Positions 37,718-46,742 of a DNA stretch of 64,000 nucleotides are shown here, piece by piece. Position 1 is the first letter of the stretch; every line of letters starts with the position of its first letter. The notes below the pieces were generated by a model that saw only the letters and a list, made by a program, of their open reading frames with translations, did no database searches and had not been told where the DNA came from. Source of the stretch: Planctomycetaceae bacterium (lineage in GTDB: Bacteria > Planctomycetota > Planctomycetia > Planctomycetales > Planctomycetaceae); the NCBI GenBank assembly GCA_021732415.1, contig JAKFVC010000065.1, positions 32,761-96,760 on the forward strand, in the 5' to 3' direction. The position numbers and the translations under genes were made by a program.

Positions 37718-38419
37718 CTAATAAGACATTGTGGGAGCGGCAGACGCTGGACCGGTGGAGGGGGTCACCAGACTCGACGTGTCGATCGGTTTCGGTTCTG
37801 AAGCTGTGGTGGCCTGCATTGGCTGTAACGCTGCCATCCCCACATCTTGCTGGATGTCTACGCTGGCGGGAGGTGTGTCCGTCGGGGAGAGTTCATAAAT
37901 CTTACGTCCAAACTTGAAGAACAATGCCGGCGTGACGACTTGATCCAGGATCGTTGAGGTAAACATGCCGCCGAATACCACCAGTGCGAGCGGATAGAGA
38001 ATTTCCTTTCCCGTCTGGCCGGCCCCGAACAACAGCGGCAGCAGGCCAATGAAGCTCGTCATGGCCGTCGTCAACATCACCGGGGCCTGACGTTCGAGGC
38101 TACCGCGTACGATCATATGCTCGGAAAAGGCTTCGCCCTCGTGCTGCATCAGGTGGATGTAGTGTGAGATCATCATGATCCCGTTGCGGCTGACGAGGCC
38201 GATCAGTGTGATGAAGCCGACCCAGTGCGCCACTGACAGACTGGTCGCACTGATCCACACGCGTGGCCAGTCCCACCAGGGAGCGGTTTGCAATGCCGCC
38301 CATTCCGGTCGGTTGACAATGAGCAGCGTCACCACCGAGCCGAATGCGGCCAGCGGAATATTAACCAACACCTGCAAGGCGGCGCGCCAGGAATCGAGGG
38401 CTTTGCACAATAGTAAAGC
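37718..38419 (-). pseudogene. C-terminal fragment of a heavy-metal RND pump
   Basis: About 230 codons matching the end of the pump at 4835-8515: CKALDSWRAALQVLVNIPLA, WVGFITLIGLVSRNGIMMIS and GQTGKEILYPLALVVFGGMF, with a divergent Ser/Thr/Pro-rich tail. The upstream four-fifths of the pump is missing and the break coincides with the transposase-bearing element. The frame stays open for about 50 further codons into that element. This is a dead copy of the left-block pump. Confidence 0.88.
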
Positions 38420-39260
38420 ACAAAGAACCGCCTTGCTGGTAGATTCCGGGTGCATACAAACCTTGAATCCCACCGAGCAAGGAAGCTCCGATGACCAAGA
38501 TACCACAGGGCGTTCGCTCTGTCCTGCAGAAGTGGTCTGCCCAATTTTCGGAGACGGTCTGGCCACGCTTTCAAATGTTGATGTTCGCCGCGACCCGCCG
38601 TCAACACCTGCAGGTCTCGTGGCATGGCGGTGGTCGCCGACAAGTCGCAGTCGTGACGGGCACGTCGCACTGGTACAAGGGGCGCGAGGGATTGGTTTCT
38701 GTCCGCTGGGTCTTCGTGGAAGATCTGACAGGCACTCATCGCGACGAATACCTTTTCACGACGGACATCAACCTGACGCCGAGACAAATCATCCAGGCCT
38801 ACACCGGTCGCTGGGCAATCGAAGTCATGTTCGAGGAGACTCGCGAGCATGTCGGACTGGAAACAACGCGCGGACGCTGCGCGAAGACAATCCTGCGTGC
38901 CGAGCCGTGTCTGTTTGGTCTCTACACATTGATCGCCTTGTGGTTCTCGGAATTGCCGGAGCAAGAACGTTGGGAACCGGTTGTCGACTGGACGGGAAGC
39001 GCCAAACAGACACTGACGTTTTCCGACGCCATCACTTTGGTGCGTCGACACATCTGGCGATGCTGGGTTTTGGAAAGCCCCCGCCATGCAACCGCCTTTC
39101 AAAAACTTACGTCTCAGGAAAAACACCTGATGCTCGGCCTGCTTACACAGGCAATGTGACGGCCAAAGTCGAACTTAAGAAGATTTCCTGGCATTTCTTC
39201 CTCGATTGTTTAAGTCGGCTTGCGGAATCAGGAAAAAAGGGCGTAGACTACCTCCAGTGA
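38420..39260 (+). mobile_element. Degenerate IS701/IS4-like insertion sequence
   Basis: The element is bounded on the left by the broken RND gene and carries the shortened transposase gene at 38491. Possible imperfect ends are CTGGTAG-type (about 38437) and the complement of CTACCTCCAG (about 39250); these are weak and the true ends are uncertain. Confidence 0.5.
38491..39159 (+). CDS. DDE transposase, IS701/IS4-like, internally shortened
   Basis: 222 residues, about half the usual length. The N-terminal 30 residues (VLQKWSAQFSETVWPRFQML) resemble the start of full transposases of this group. The chain then jumps to the C-terminal third: GGGRRQVAVVTGTSHWYKGR, GLVSVRWVFVEDLTGTHRDE and QAYTGRWAIEVMFEETREH, the last with the conserved catalytic Glu region (Y-x2-R-x3-E-type). 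The middle with the first two catalytic Asp residues appears deleted in frame, so the product should be inactive. AAGGA stands before the ATG. Confidence 0.8.
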   Translation: MTKIPQGVRSVLQKWSAQFSETVWPRFQMLMFAATRRQHLQVSWHGGGRRQVAVVTGTSHWYKGREGLVSVRWVFVEDLTGTHRDEYLFTTDINLTPRQIIQAYTGRWAIEVMFEETREHVGLETTRGRCAKTILRAEPCLFGLYTLIALWFSELPEQERWEPVVDWTGSAKQTLTFSDAITLVRRHIWRCWVLESPRHATAFQKLTSQEKHLMLGLLTQAM

Positions 39261-39397
39261 ATGGCTGATTCTGATCATCAGTATGCCGGGCTAATAATTG
39301 AACTGATTCACTCGGAAACTCCGATGATTGAAAAAGCGTCTGAAATCTAGCAAAGGTACGGGTTCGGGTGTTCGACGTTCGGATGGCGTGGTGACTT

Positions 39398-39892
39398 ATG
39401 TTTGGCAAGCACGAATTTGTCTGGAGAGCTTTGGTGTGGGCCATGATCCCCTTCACCCTGGCTGCTAGCTTGCCTCGGATGCACTGCCGGTGCGCGGCGG
39501 CTCAAGGGTTGATGTTTTGTGATTGCTGCTTTCGGAGCACGGTTGTCGATCCGAACCATTCCCCTCCGCCGAAACGTAACTGCTGCCACACCAAGAAGTC
39601 CGATGCAGCACGTGTGACCGCTGCGACTGTGGCGGCTTCCCACTCCGACTGTCCCATTTGTGTGCAGATGCCAGCCCCTAAATCGGGTAGTTGCTGCAGT
39701 TGGACCGCCGCGGTGCTCACTGCCCCGGCTGAAGGTGTGACACCAGCGGTCCCCACAGACACCGTTGCCTGGGAAATGATCCTGTGTGACGAGATGCCTT
39801 CTGTGCTAGCCAGCTTTGCCCCCCACGGCAATGCCAGTGCTTTATTGCCTCAAATCGACCGCATTACAGTGTTTCAGCACTTGGTCATTTGA
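39398..39892 (+). CDS. Small Cys-rich secreted protein heading the arsenosugar block
   Basis: Hydrophobic start FVWRALVWAMIPFTLAASLP, then cysteine clusters MHCRCAAAQGLMFCDCCFRS, KRNCCHTKK, SDCPICVQM and SGSCCSWTAA within about 110 residues. The tail is hydrophobic without motif. It shares only its layout with the proteins at 14893 and 59148. CC, CxC and CPxC patterns suit thiophilic ions such as Cu(I) or As(III). 164 residues. It is the first plus-strand gene of the arsenic block. Confidence 0.65.
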   Translation: MFGKHEFVWRALVWAMIPFTLAASLPRMHCRCAAAQGLMFCDCCFRSTVVDPNHSPPPKRNCCHTKKSDAARVTAATVAASHSDCPICVQMPAPKSGSCCSWTAAVLTAPAEGVTPAVPTDTVAWEMILCDEMPSVLASFAPHGNASALLPQIDRITVFQHLVI

Positions 39893-40197
39893 CTTGCATT
39901 CGCGGGTGACTTAGCGCGCCCGCCTTCTACAGGGTATTGCTCCGGTCGTTCGCTGTAGCAATCCACTTCTTTTTCAACCATTGCTTTGATCATGGGTTTC
40001 GGGGCCGCGCGTCCGTTTGTTGACGCCGGTTGCGCTGTGTCTGCGTACGGCCCCAGACTCGTACCAGCGTTGGTCGCGCAGAGTTCTCATTGATCATTCA
40101 GGAGAATCTGGCGGCCCATTTGTTCCCTTTGTTTTTCCGCGAGTGAGTTCGTTCTTGAATGCGATCTCTCACTCCATCTAACCATAAGGTGTCGATC
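39893..40197. other. Gap, no gene seen
   Basis: No supported frame. It may hold a promoter for the small secreted protein at 40198; no clear elements were found by eye. Confidence 0.35.
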
Positions 40198-40551
40198 ATG
40201 TTGCATTTTATCCAAACCGTGAGTCTCTCAGCAATCCTGGCTTCTGGAACCCTCTTCGGTGGTCAAACTGCGATGGCCGGTGGGTGTGGCCGGTCGTGTG
40301 GGCAGCAAGCTACCTGTGCTGCTCCCGCGGTTCCGACTGGCAAAATTGCGCCGACCGAAGTGCAAATGGACCATGCTGGTCATGCTCAGACCAACAGCCG
40401 AGTTCGCTATCAGAGTACTTATCGAGCCCCGGCGGCGCAGCCACAATACTACGCCCCCGTTCCGCAGTATCGTGCTCCGGCTCGGAACTACGATCTGAGG
40501 AATGACTTCCAGTATCAGCTCCGTGCCGGCCGGAAGATCGAAGGTCTGTAA
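40198..40551 (+). CDS. Small secreted protein with short Cys motif
   Basis: Start MLHFIQTVSLSAILASGTLF with cleavage near AMA; AAGGTG lies nine bases upstream. The mature start GGCGRSCGQQATC has three Cys, followed by DHAGHAQ and a Tyr/Pro/Ala/Gln-rich stretch (YRAPAAQPQYYAPVPQYRAP). No family is recognised. 117 residues. It stands between the Cys-rich protein and ArsS, followed by a hairpin. Confidence 0.7.
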   Translation: MLHFIQTVSLSAILASGTLFGGQTAMAGGCGRSCGQQATCAAPAVPTGKIAPTEVQMDHAGHAQTNSRVRYQSTYRAPAAQPQYYAPVPQYRAPARNYDLRNDFQYQLRAGRKIEGL

Positions 40552-40567
40552 TGTGGCGTTCAACGCT

Positions 40568-40597
40568 CGCAGCGGCCTGTGTAAGCGGGCCGCTGCG
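40568..40597 (+). terminator. Hairpin after the small secreted protein gene
   Basis: CGCAGCGGCC, a ten-base loop and GGCCGCTGCG form a perfect 10-bp stem 17 bases past the stop. There is no T-run, so it may be a weak terminator or a message-stabilising structure. Confidence 0.5.
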
Positions 40598-40729
40598 GGT
40601 GATTGTGCCTGGCGTCAACGCAACATTGGCTTGAGTATTCAATCAGATGCATTGACCACTACGTTTCGCCTAATTGACATGAAGCCGATGCGATTGTTAG
40701 CGACCTCAATTTGATGAGGAGGGATTTCA

Positions 40730-41791
40730 ATGACTGAACTGACGTTGTCGCGCCGGGCGAGTCCTCTGGCGCAGCCGGCCGAACAGCTGCGGATCCTATC
40801 CCACAGCGAGTCGCAGTTTGGCTTTGGACAGATCCTGGCCCGTCACGAGCGGTCACCGCTGAGCGCGACCGGAACTGCGGTCTTACAGATTAACGTCGGG
40901 AAACTCTGCAATCAGACGTGTCGTCACTGCCACGTCGACGCGGGACCGGAGCGGCGCGAGGTCATGTCGCGGGAAACGGCCGAAGCGTGTCTTGAGGTAC
41001 TGCGCCGTTCGGACATTCCCACGCTGGATATCACCGGAGGCGCACCGGAGATGAATCCTCATTTCCGGTGGCTTGTGACTGCAGCCCGTGGCCTGGGGCG
41101 ACGGGTCATCGATCGTTGTAACCTAACGATTCTCGTCGCGCCGGGCTTTGAGGATCTCCCTGAGTTTCTGGCTGAGCACGAAGTCGAGCTCGTGGCCTCG
41201 CTACCCTGCTATCTGGAAGAAAATGTCGACAAGCAGCGTGGCGAGCACGTCTTCAGCCGTTCGCTTGACGCACTACACCGACTCAACGCGTTGGGATACG
41301 GTCAGCCCAATTCGTCACAGGTCCTGACACTCGTATTTAACCCAACCGGCCCGTCGCTCCCACCAAACCAGCAACGACTGGAGGCTGCGTACCGACGCGA
41401 ATTGCGATCACGTTACCAAATCGAATTTACACGCTTGTTTACGATTACCAACATGCCGATCAGCCGCTTTCTGGACGATTTGCTGCAAACCGGGCAGTTC
41501 GATGCCTACCTGCACAAGCTCGTCGCAGCCTTCAACCCGGCGACGGTCGAGGGCCTGATGTGTCGCACCATGTTGTCGGTGGACTGGCAGGGAAATCTCT
41601 CGGATTGTGACTTCAATCAAATGCTCGGACTGCCGCTGGTCACTGGTTTGCCCCGAAACATCGTTGAACTCGATGACGTGACACTGGCCCAAATAGGGAA
41701 TCGCCGGATTTTGACCGGCCAACACTGCTTTGGATGTACTGCGGGCGCTGGATCGAGCTGCCAGGGGCGGCTCGTCAGCAACAACCATTGA
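40730..41791 (+). CDS. arsS: Arsenosugar biosynthesis radical SAM protein ArsS
   Basis: Radical SAM enzyme that attaches the 5'-deoxyadenosyl group to dimethylated arsenic on the way to arsenosugars. The cluster motif CNQTCRHCHVDAGPERREV (C-x3-C-x2-C) is near residue 60. ITGGAPEMNPHFRWLV follows as the SAM-binding GGAPE. The C-terminal half has MCRTMLSVDWQGNLSDCDFN and GQHCFGCTAGAGSSCQGR, a SPASM-type auxiliary cluster. 353 residues, standard for the family. GAGGAGGGA precedes the ATG. The fused glycosyltransferase and ArsM follow. Confidence 0.94.
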   Translation: MTELTLSRRASPLAQPAEQLRILSHSESQFGFGQILARHERSPLSATGTAVLQINVGKLCNQTCRHCHVDAGPERREVMSRETAEACLEVLRRSDIPTLDITGGAPEMNPHFRWLVTAARGLGRRVIDRCNLTILVAPGFEDLPEFLAEHEVELVASLPCYLEENVDKQRGEHVFSRSLDALHRLNALGYGQPNSSQVLTLVFNPTGPSLPPNQQRLEAAYRRELRSRYQIEFTRLFTITNMPISRFLDDLLQTGQFDAYLHKLVAAFNPATVEGLMCRTMLSVDWQGNLSDCDFNQMLGLPLVTGLPRNIVELDDVTLAQIGNRRILTGQHCFGCTAGAGSSCQGRLVSNNH

Positions 41792-41859
41792 CGTCGCGAA
41801 TGCCACGTTCAGAGATCAGAAACTAGTCCACTTTTTTCGTTGCGCGCCAGGAAAAACAG

Positions 41860-43236
41860 ATGACAGATCGGGTGTCAGATCGAGCGAGCCTTCCGTGCGA
41901 ACAGCAGTTCGGTCAGGCTGCGCTGACACAGCCGGAGCGTGTGATCGTATTCGCCAGGTTTCCCGAAGCCGGTCAGACGAAGACACGGTTGATCCCGTCC
42001 CTGGGGCCCGAAGGATCCGCACAACTTCAGGCGGCCCTGACTCGGAGAACATTGCAGGTCGCCCGGCAACACTGTGCGGATCGATCGTGCGATCTGGAGG
42101 TACGGTTTGCGGGAGGCGACGTCTCGCGAATGGGCTGCCAATTCGGAGCCGAACATCAGTATTCGAGCCAACAAGGTAACGGCCTGGGCGAACGCTTGGA
42201 GGACGCGGTCGCGGCTGCGTTCCAGGCCGGCACGAAACGCGTCGTCGTGATCGGAACCGATTGTCCGGAAATCGACTCGCTCATCCTGAGACAAGCGTTT
42301 GAGGCTCTGTTGCACGCGGACGTCGTGCTGGGGCCCGCGATTGATGGTGGATACTATCTGATCGGATTGCGCGCCCACCGGCCGGAATTGTTTCGCGGAA
42401 TTGACTGGGGGACCGAGAACGTATTGCGGCAGACACTCCAGCGTATTCGGCAGGCACGCTGCAGCGTGCGACAATTGAAGTCTCTTTCCGATGTGGATTA
42501 CCCGGAAGATCTCCTCGCCTGCCGCCGAGTACCGGGAGCATTCACCCAGGTTCTGCCGGCAATGCAACGCGGGCTGCTGTCAGTGATCATTTCCACTTTC
42601 AACGAAGAGCGAGTGATTGAACAGACTTTGGAACCGTTGGCGGACTTGGAACAGGTCGAGGTGATTGTTGCGGATGGCGCCAGCACGGATGCGACAGCCG
42701 ACATTGTCCGGCGAATGGGAATCCGGGTCGTGCCGGCCAGACGAGGCCGCGGGCGGCAGATGAACGCGGGGGCGGGATTGGCTCGCGGCGAAGTCCTCCT
42801 GTTTCTGCACGCCGACACGAGGTTGCCCCGCGGATTTCCAGAGCACGTTTGGTCGACGCTGGATCGGGGAGCCATTGCAGGGGCGTTTCGACTGCGCCTC
42901 GATCACGAGCATTCGGGGTTGCGCTGGATCGAATGGGGCGTGAATCTGCGTTCGCATTACCGCCAGCTGCCTTACAGTGACCAAGGACTGTTCGTGCGAT
43001 CCGAACTGTTTCATCGCGTCGGCGGCTTCCCGAATTGGCCTCTGATGGAAGACTACGAACTGTGTCGCCGCTTGCAAAAACAGGGCAGGATTCGTCTCGC
43101 TCCCGCCGCCGTGATCAGTTCGGCCAGACGCTGGCTGAAGCGCGGCCTGTGGCGGACCACACTGATCAATCAAATCTGTATTGCCGGATTCCATCTGGGG
43201 GTGTCGCCGGAACGGCTGGGACGCTGGTACTCGTGA
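41860..43236 (+). CDS. Fused arsenosugar glycosyltransferase (TIGR04282 + TIGR04283)
   Basis: One 458-residue chain holds two enzymes usually encoded apart. Residues 20-225 match TIGR04282 ([49 protein letters not shown]). Residues 240-458 match TIGR04283, a GT2-like fold ([74 protein letters not shown]). Both are linked to arsenosugar clusters, so the fusion probably modifies the ribose part. AGGA precedes the ATG. Confidence 0.92.
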   Translation: MTDRVSDRASLPCEQQFGQAALTQPERVIVFARFPEAGQTKTRLIPSLGPEGSAQLQAALTRRTLQVARQHCADRSCDLEVRFAGGDVSRMGCQFGAEHQYSSQQGNGLGERLEDAVAAAFQAGTKRVVVIGTDCPEIDSLILRQAFEALLHADVVLGPAIDGGYYLIGLRAHRPELFRGIDWGTENVLRQTLQRIRQARCSVRQLKSLSDVDYPEDLLACRRVPGAFTQVLPAMQRGLLSVIISTFNEERVIEQTLEPLADLEQVEVIVADGASTDATADIVRRMGIRVVPARRGRGRQMNAGAGLARGEVLLFLHADTRLPRGFPEHVWSTLDRGAIAGAFRLRLDHEHSGLRWIEWGVNLRSHYRQLPYSDQGLFVRSELFHRVGGFPNWPLMEDYELCRRLQKQGRIRLAPAAVISSARRWLKRGLWRTTLINQICIAGFHLGVSPERLGRWYS

Positions 43237-43333
43237 AGGAGCTGCAGCCCAGGGCGAGATTTCCGGGACGTGCAAAAGCGGATCGAAAACGAAAATCAAG
43301 AAGTTCATTGAACTATCGTAGATGAGGGAACTC

Positions 43334-44218
43334 ATGTCACCAGTCATCGAACAGGCCGTGAAGTCGAAATACGGGGCGGTCGCCACGAGCGGTCTCTCCA
43401 GCGCGCATTCCGGCGTCCGCGCTGTGGCTGAGGCGTTCGGATATTCCCCCGCAGAACTGGCGTCGATTCCCTCTGGGGCCAACATGGCGTTGTCGTGCGG
43501 CAACCCCACCGCAACTGCCAACTTGCGGCCGGGCGAGGTTGTCGTAGACCTGGGCTGCGGCGGTGGCCTGGATGTGTTTCTGGCGGCGTCCAAAGTTGGG
43601 CCGAGCGGCAAGGCCATCGGCATCGACATGACCCCTGAAATGCTGGAACTGGCCCGCCAAAATGCCACCCGCGGCCAGAACGGCCAGCCGATCACCAACG
43701 TCGAGTTCCATCAGGCGACCATTGACCAGTTGCCGCTGCTGGATTCCTCTGTGGATTGTGTCATTAGCAACTGTGTCATCAATCTAGCACCGGACAAGCC
43801 GGCGGTGTTTCGCGAAATCGCCAGAGTGCTGAAGCCCGGTGGTCGGCTCGCGGTCAGCGATATCGCCCTCAAGCAACCACTCCCAGTTGAGCTCGGGCAG
43901 GACTTGATGGCTTATGTCGGCTGCATATCAGGTGCCATTCCTATTGAGGAATATCGACGCCAGCTCTACGCGGCCGGTTTCGATGCGGTCGAAGTCATTG
44001 ACACAGGTACCGACCTGAATGCTTACGCGATGGTGGAAAACCAAGGCGGCTGCTGTTCACCAGCGGTATCCGGTCTGTCTGTCGTGGAAACAAGTTGCTG
44101 TTCAGCGCCAGCAATCGAAGAGACTTTGCACGCCCGGCTCCTCGACCTGCTGAGTCGGTACAACATCAATGAGTATGCAGCCAGTGTGCGAGTGTTCGCC
44201 GTGAGGCCGCACGGCTGA
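43334..44218 (+). CDS. arsM: Arsenite methyltransferase ArsM
   Basis: SAM-dependent methylation of As(III). Start [20 protein letters not shown] is chosen over an ATG 12 bases upstream because GAGG lies six bases before it. The SAM site is [20 protein letters not shown]. Cysteines match the arsenic-binding ones of Ars[24 protein letters not shown] and [11 protein letters not shown]. The C-terminus has added Cys pairs, [10 protein letters not shown] and [11 protein letters not shown], which may help bind As(III). About 294 residues. It supplies methylated arsenic for ArsS upstream. Confidence 0.93.
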   Translation: MSPVIEQAVKSKYGAVATSGLSSAHSGVRAVAEAFGYSPAELASIPSGANMALSCGNPTATANLRPGEVVVDLGCGGGLDVFLAASKVGPSGKAIGIDMTPEMLELARQNATRGQNGQPITNVEFHQATIDQLPLLDSSVDCVISNCVINLAPDKPAVFREIARVLKPGGRLAVSDIALKQPLPVELGQDLMAYVGCISGAIPIEEYRRQLYAAGFDAVEVIDTGTDLNAYAMVENQGGCCSPAVSGLSVVETSCCSAPAIEETLHARLLDLLSRYNINEYAASVRVFAVRPHG

Positions 44219-44299
44219 CTTGGAAGTCCGTCGCGCGATGAATCGAACGTCCATTTCCGAAATTGAACTTTGCCTGAACTGAAATTGGAGCAAATCATA

Positions 44300-44359
44300 A
44301 TGCAAACGAACCGGTGGTTTCCCGTCTGTAGCGGTCTTGCACTGCGTGTTGATGGTTGA
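44300..44359 (+). pseudogene. 20-codon remnant of a CC-x2-C family gene start
   Basis: GGAG, nine bases, then ATG and codons reading MQTNRWFPVCSGLALRVDG before a TGA. The first eight residues match MKTNRWFP, the start of the protein at 12523, and nothing beyond survives. Together with the two CC-x2-C domains fused to the adaptor just downstream, it suggests a separate CC-x2-C gene once stood here. Confidence 0.55.
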
Positions 44360-44367
44360 GATCGGGA

Positions 44368-44403
44368 GCGGCCCTGAGTCTCGCGTAGGAGACTCAGGGC
44401 CGC
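44368..44403. terminator. Perfect 15-bp hairpin
   Basis: GCGGCCCTGAGTCTC, a six-base loop and GAGACTCAGGGCCGC. It lies 150 bases after the ArsM stop and before the adaptor gene, with no T-run. It could be a terminator or part of mobile-element debris with the palindrome at 44459. Confidence 0.6.
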
Positions 44404-44458
44404 CTCGAATTCTCAGGATATTGGCTGCCAAGAATGCGAGTTGACGCGCGCGAAGATT

Positions 44459-44482
44459 CATCGAGTGCAGTTGCACTCGATG
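44459..44482. repeat. 11-2-11 palindrome
   Basis: CATCGAGTGCA GT TGCACTCGATG, perfect. It lies between the 15-bp hairpin and the REP-like repeat. Possible operator or folded RNA element; nothing links it to a known binding protein. Confidence 0.55.
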
Positions 44483-44512
44483 TCCCTCCGGGCCTTGGGT
44501 GAGCAGTCGGGC

Positions 44513-44553
44513 CGAGTTGGCGGGTTAGCACCTTGTTAGTGTCGGCTCGTCAC
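44513..44553 (-). repeat. Dispersed REP-like repeat, copy 2 (rearranged)
   Basis: On the minus strand 44529-44513 carries the same 17 bases as 35460-35476, and 44553-44543 carries the GTGACGAGCCG part, but in swapped order and 13 bases apart. Confidence 0.5.
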
Positions 44554-44636
44554 CCGGCTGCTCTCCCATTGGTCGGAGAATTCAGTCCGAGAAAAACTCC
44601 AAAACATTTAACCGGCCTCACCGGAGAGATTGATTC

Positions 44637-46688
44637 ATGTCAGAACAGCATTCACGCCCGCTGCACCCCGGCACCCCAAACCCGGAACCGCCCGATGAAG
44701 GGGGGCTGAGAGCACCGCCGGGTTTGAGTTATTGGCGCAAGGTCTGGTGGTGGTTTGACTTCGTGATCCTGGTCAAGCTGGCACGCTTGCGGTTTGTCGC
44801 GGTGCTAGTGGCCATTGGCGCGGTGATCACCCAATGGGACACGCTCGTGGCCTACTATGAGAAATACACGCGTCCTTCCGGGGAAGCCGTCGCGGTGGCG
44901 GGGGATACCGAATTCTTCTGCCCCATGCACCCTTCGGTGATCCGCTCCAACGGGAAGGAGAAATGCCCCATTTGCTTCATGCCGTTGTCGAAGCGGAAAA
45001 AGGGGGCGACCTCCGAGACGGCCTTGCCAGCCGGAATCGTCAGCCGCGTCCAATTGACACCGTATCGCGTAGTGTTGGCCGGCGTGCGAACGTGGAGTGT
45101 GGACTATGTGCCGCTAAGCAAGCAGATCACCGCCGTGGGCTATGTGGACTTCAATGAACGCGGTTTCAAGACGGTCGCGGCCCGGGTGAAGGGCCGGATC
45201 GACAAGTTGGTGTCGAACGAAACGGGTAAGAATGTCAAAGCGGGAGATGAGCTGGCCTCGATCTACAGTCCTGAACTGAATGTGACCGTCCAGACACTCG
45301 TGGATGCACAAAAGAGTAACAACTCTGGATTGTTCAAGAGTTCCCGTCAGCGTTTGAGTCTGCTGGGGATCGGCGATGAACAAATTGATGAGATCTTGAA
45401 GTCGGGGCAGGCCAACACGCACCTGCGGATTCGTTCTCCGATCACCGGTCACATCATCAGGAAGTATGTGCGCGAGGGGCAATACGTCGACGAAGGCATG
45501 CCGCTCTACGACGTCGCGGATCTTTCTTCGGTCTGGATTCAGGCTCAGGTTCATGAGGACGACTTCCGATTCCTGCCCATGACGGAAGATCACGGCAATG
45601 CACCACAGGAACGCCTTTCTGTCAAAGTGATTGTTCGGGCGTATCCGGATGAAGAGTTTCCCGGGACGATTTCCTTCATTTATCCCCACGTCGATCAAGA
45701 AACGCGCACCGTGACGGTCCGCGTGGAAATCGATAATCCCGGACATGTGCTGCGTCCCGGCACGACGGCCACGGTGTTCATCAATGTGTCACCCCGACAG
45801 GTACCAGTCTTAAAACGTGCGGCTGCTGATAATCCCGATCGACAACAGAAGTTGAATGAAGGTCAGGCTCTCGTTGTTCCCGAGGGTGCGGTGATCGATA
45901 CCGGTCGCCAAAAGATTGTCTACCGTCAGGTACTGCCGGGAGAGTTTGATGGCGTACTGGTTACCTTAGGACCTCGAATGGTGGGCCCGGAGAACGTCCA
46001 GTTCTATCCCGTCTTGTCGGGGCTGGAGTTGGGCGAAGAAATTGTGACCACCGGTTCATTCTTGGTTGATGCAGAGACCCGGCTGAACCCGGCGGCCGGT
46101 TCAATCTATATCGGCGGCAGTGGTGGCGGTTCCGGAAACACCCAGCCCAGCAGCACCGTGCGACCCTCGACACCGGAAGATCACGATCTGAAGATTGATC
46201 TGACGCTCGCCAAACTGAATCCCCCAGATCGCGAACTCGCTCAAGCCCAACAATATTGCCCCATCCTCACCGAGACTCGCCTCGGATCGATGGGCGTCCC
46301 CGTCAAGCTCAACGTAGGCGGGCAGACGGTTTTCGTCTGTTGCCCGAGTTGTCAGAAGGGCGCACTGAAAGATTCGGCGCAAACACTCCATAAAGCGCAG
46401 CAACTGAAGGTCGATCATGCGAAAAGCCGTGGCACAGGGACGACGAAGCCTGCATCCAGCAAGGAAGCACGAATTCAGGCGGCTCTGGCCAAGCTGTCAC
46501 CCGAGGATCGCAAGGTAGCCCAGACACAGAAGTTCTGCGTGATTATGAAGTCCACCGAATTGGGTTCGATGGGTAAGCCTGTCAAGCTGCTCCGCGACGG
46601 AAAGCCGCTGTTTCTATGCTGCGCAGGTTGCCTCGAACAAGCCGAAGCGAAATGGCCGGATGCGAAGCCAGACACTGCGAAGAAGTAA
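44637..46688 (+). CDS. CusB-like adaptor with N-terminal metal domain and two C-terminal CC-x2-C domains
   Basis: 683 residues. One membrane helix near 55-75 (LRFVAVLVAIGAVITQW), then a heavy-metal-binding domain FFCPMHPSVIRSNGKEKCPI with CFMPL (about 97-122). The adaptor core follows: FKTVAARVKGRIDKLVSNET, LRIRSPITGHIIRKYVREGQ and FPGTISFIYPHVDQETRTVT. The last 160 residues hold two CC-x2-C domains: QYCPILTETRLGSMGVPVKL / TVFVCCPSCQK (about 537-575) and KFCVIMKSTELGSMGKPVKL / PLFLCCAGCLE (about 630-665). In the left block these are separate secreted proteins. The fusion ties the domain to an RND adaptor and suggests hand-over of Cu(I) or a similar ion. The pump gene follows by 54 bases. Confidence 0.92.
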   Translation: MSEQHSRPLHPGTPNPEPPDEGGLRAPPGLSYWRKVWWWFDFVILVKLARLRFVAVLVAIGAVITQWDTLVAYYEKYTRPSGEAVAVAGDTEFFCPMHPSVIRSNGKEKCPICFMPLSKRKKGATSETALPAGIVSRVQLTPYRVVLAGVRTWSVDYVPLSKQITAVGYVDFNERGFKTVAARVKGRIDKLVSNETGKNVKAGDELASIYSPELNVTVQTLVDAQKSNNSGLFKSSRQRLSLLGIGDEQIDEILKSGQANTHLRIRSPITGHIIRKYVREGQYVDEGMPLYDVADLSSVWIQAQVHEDDFRFLPMTEDHGNAPQERLSVKVIVRAYPDEEFPGTISFIYPHVDQETRTVTVRVEIDNPGHVLRPGTTATVFINVSPRQVPVLKRAAADNPDRQQKLNEGQALVVPEGAVIDTGRQKIVYRQVLPGEFDGVLVTLGPRMVGPENVQFYPVLSGLELGEEIVTTGSFLVDAETRLNPAAGSIYIGGSGGGSGNTQPSSTVRPSTPEDHDLKIDLTLAKLNPPDRELAQAQQYCPILTETRLGSMGVPVKLNVGGQTVFVCCPSCQKGALKDSAQTLHKAQQLKVDHAKSRGTGTTKPASSKEARIQAALAKLSPEDRKVAQTQKFCVIMKSTELGSMGKPVKLLRDGKPLFLCCAGCLEQAEAKWPDAKPDTAKK

Positions 46689-46742
46689 ATCCGACGACAA
46701 TGTCCAGCAGCGCGGCTGCTCATTACAAGATGGCGTCAGCTC

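Noticed and set aside
37718..38566. A separate 282-residue RND-like protein
   Set aside because: Only the last 230 codons match the pump; the first 50 codons read through the adjoining IS sequence, so it is a broken gene.
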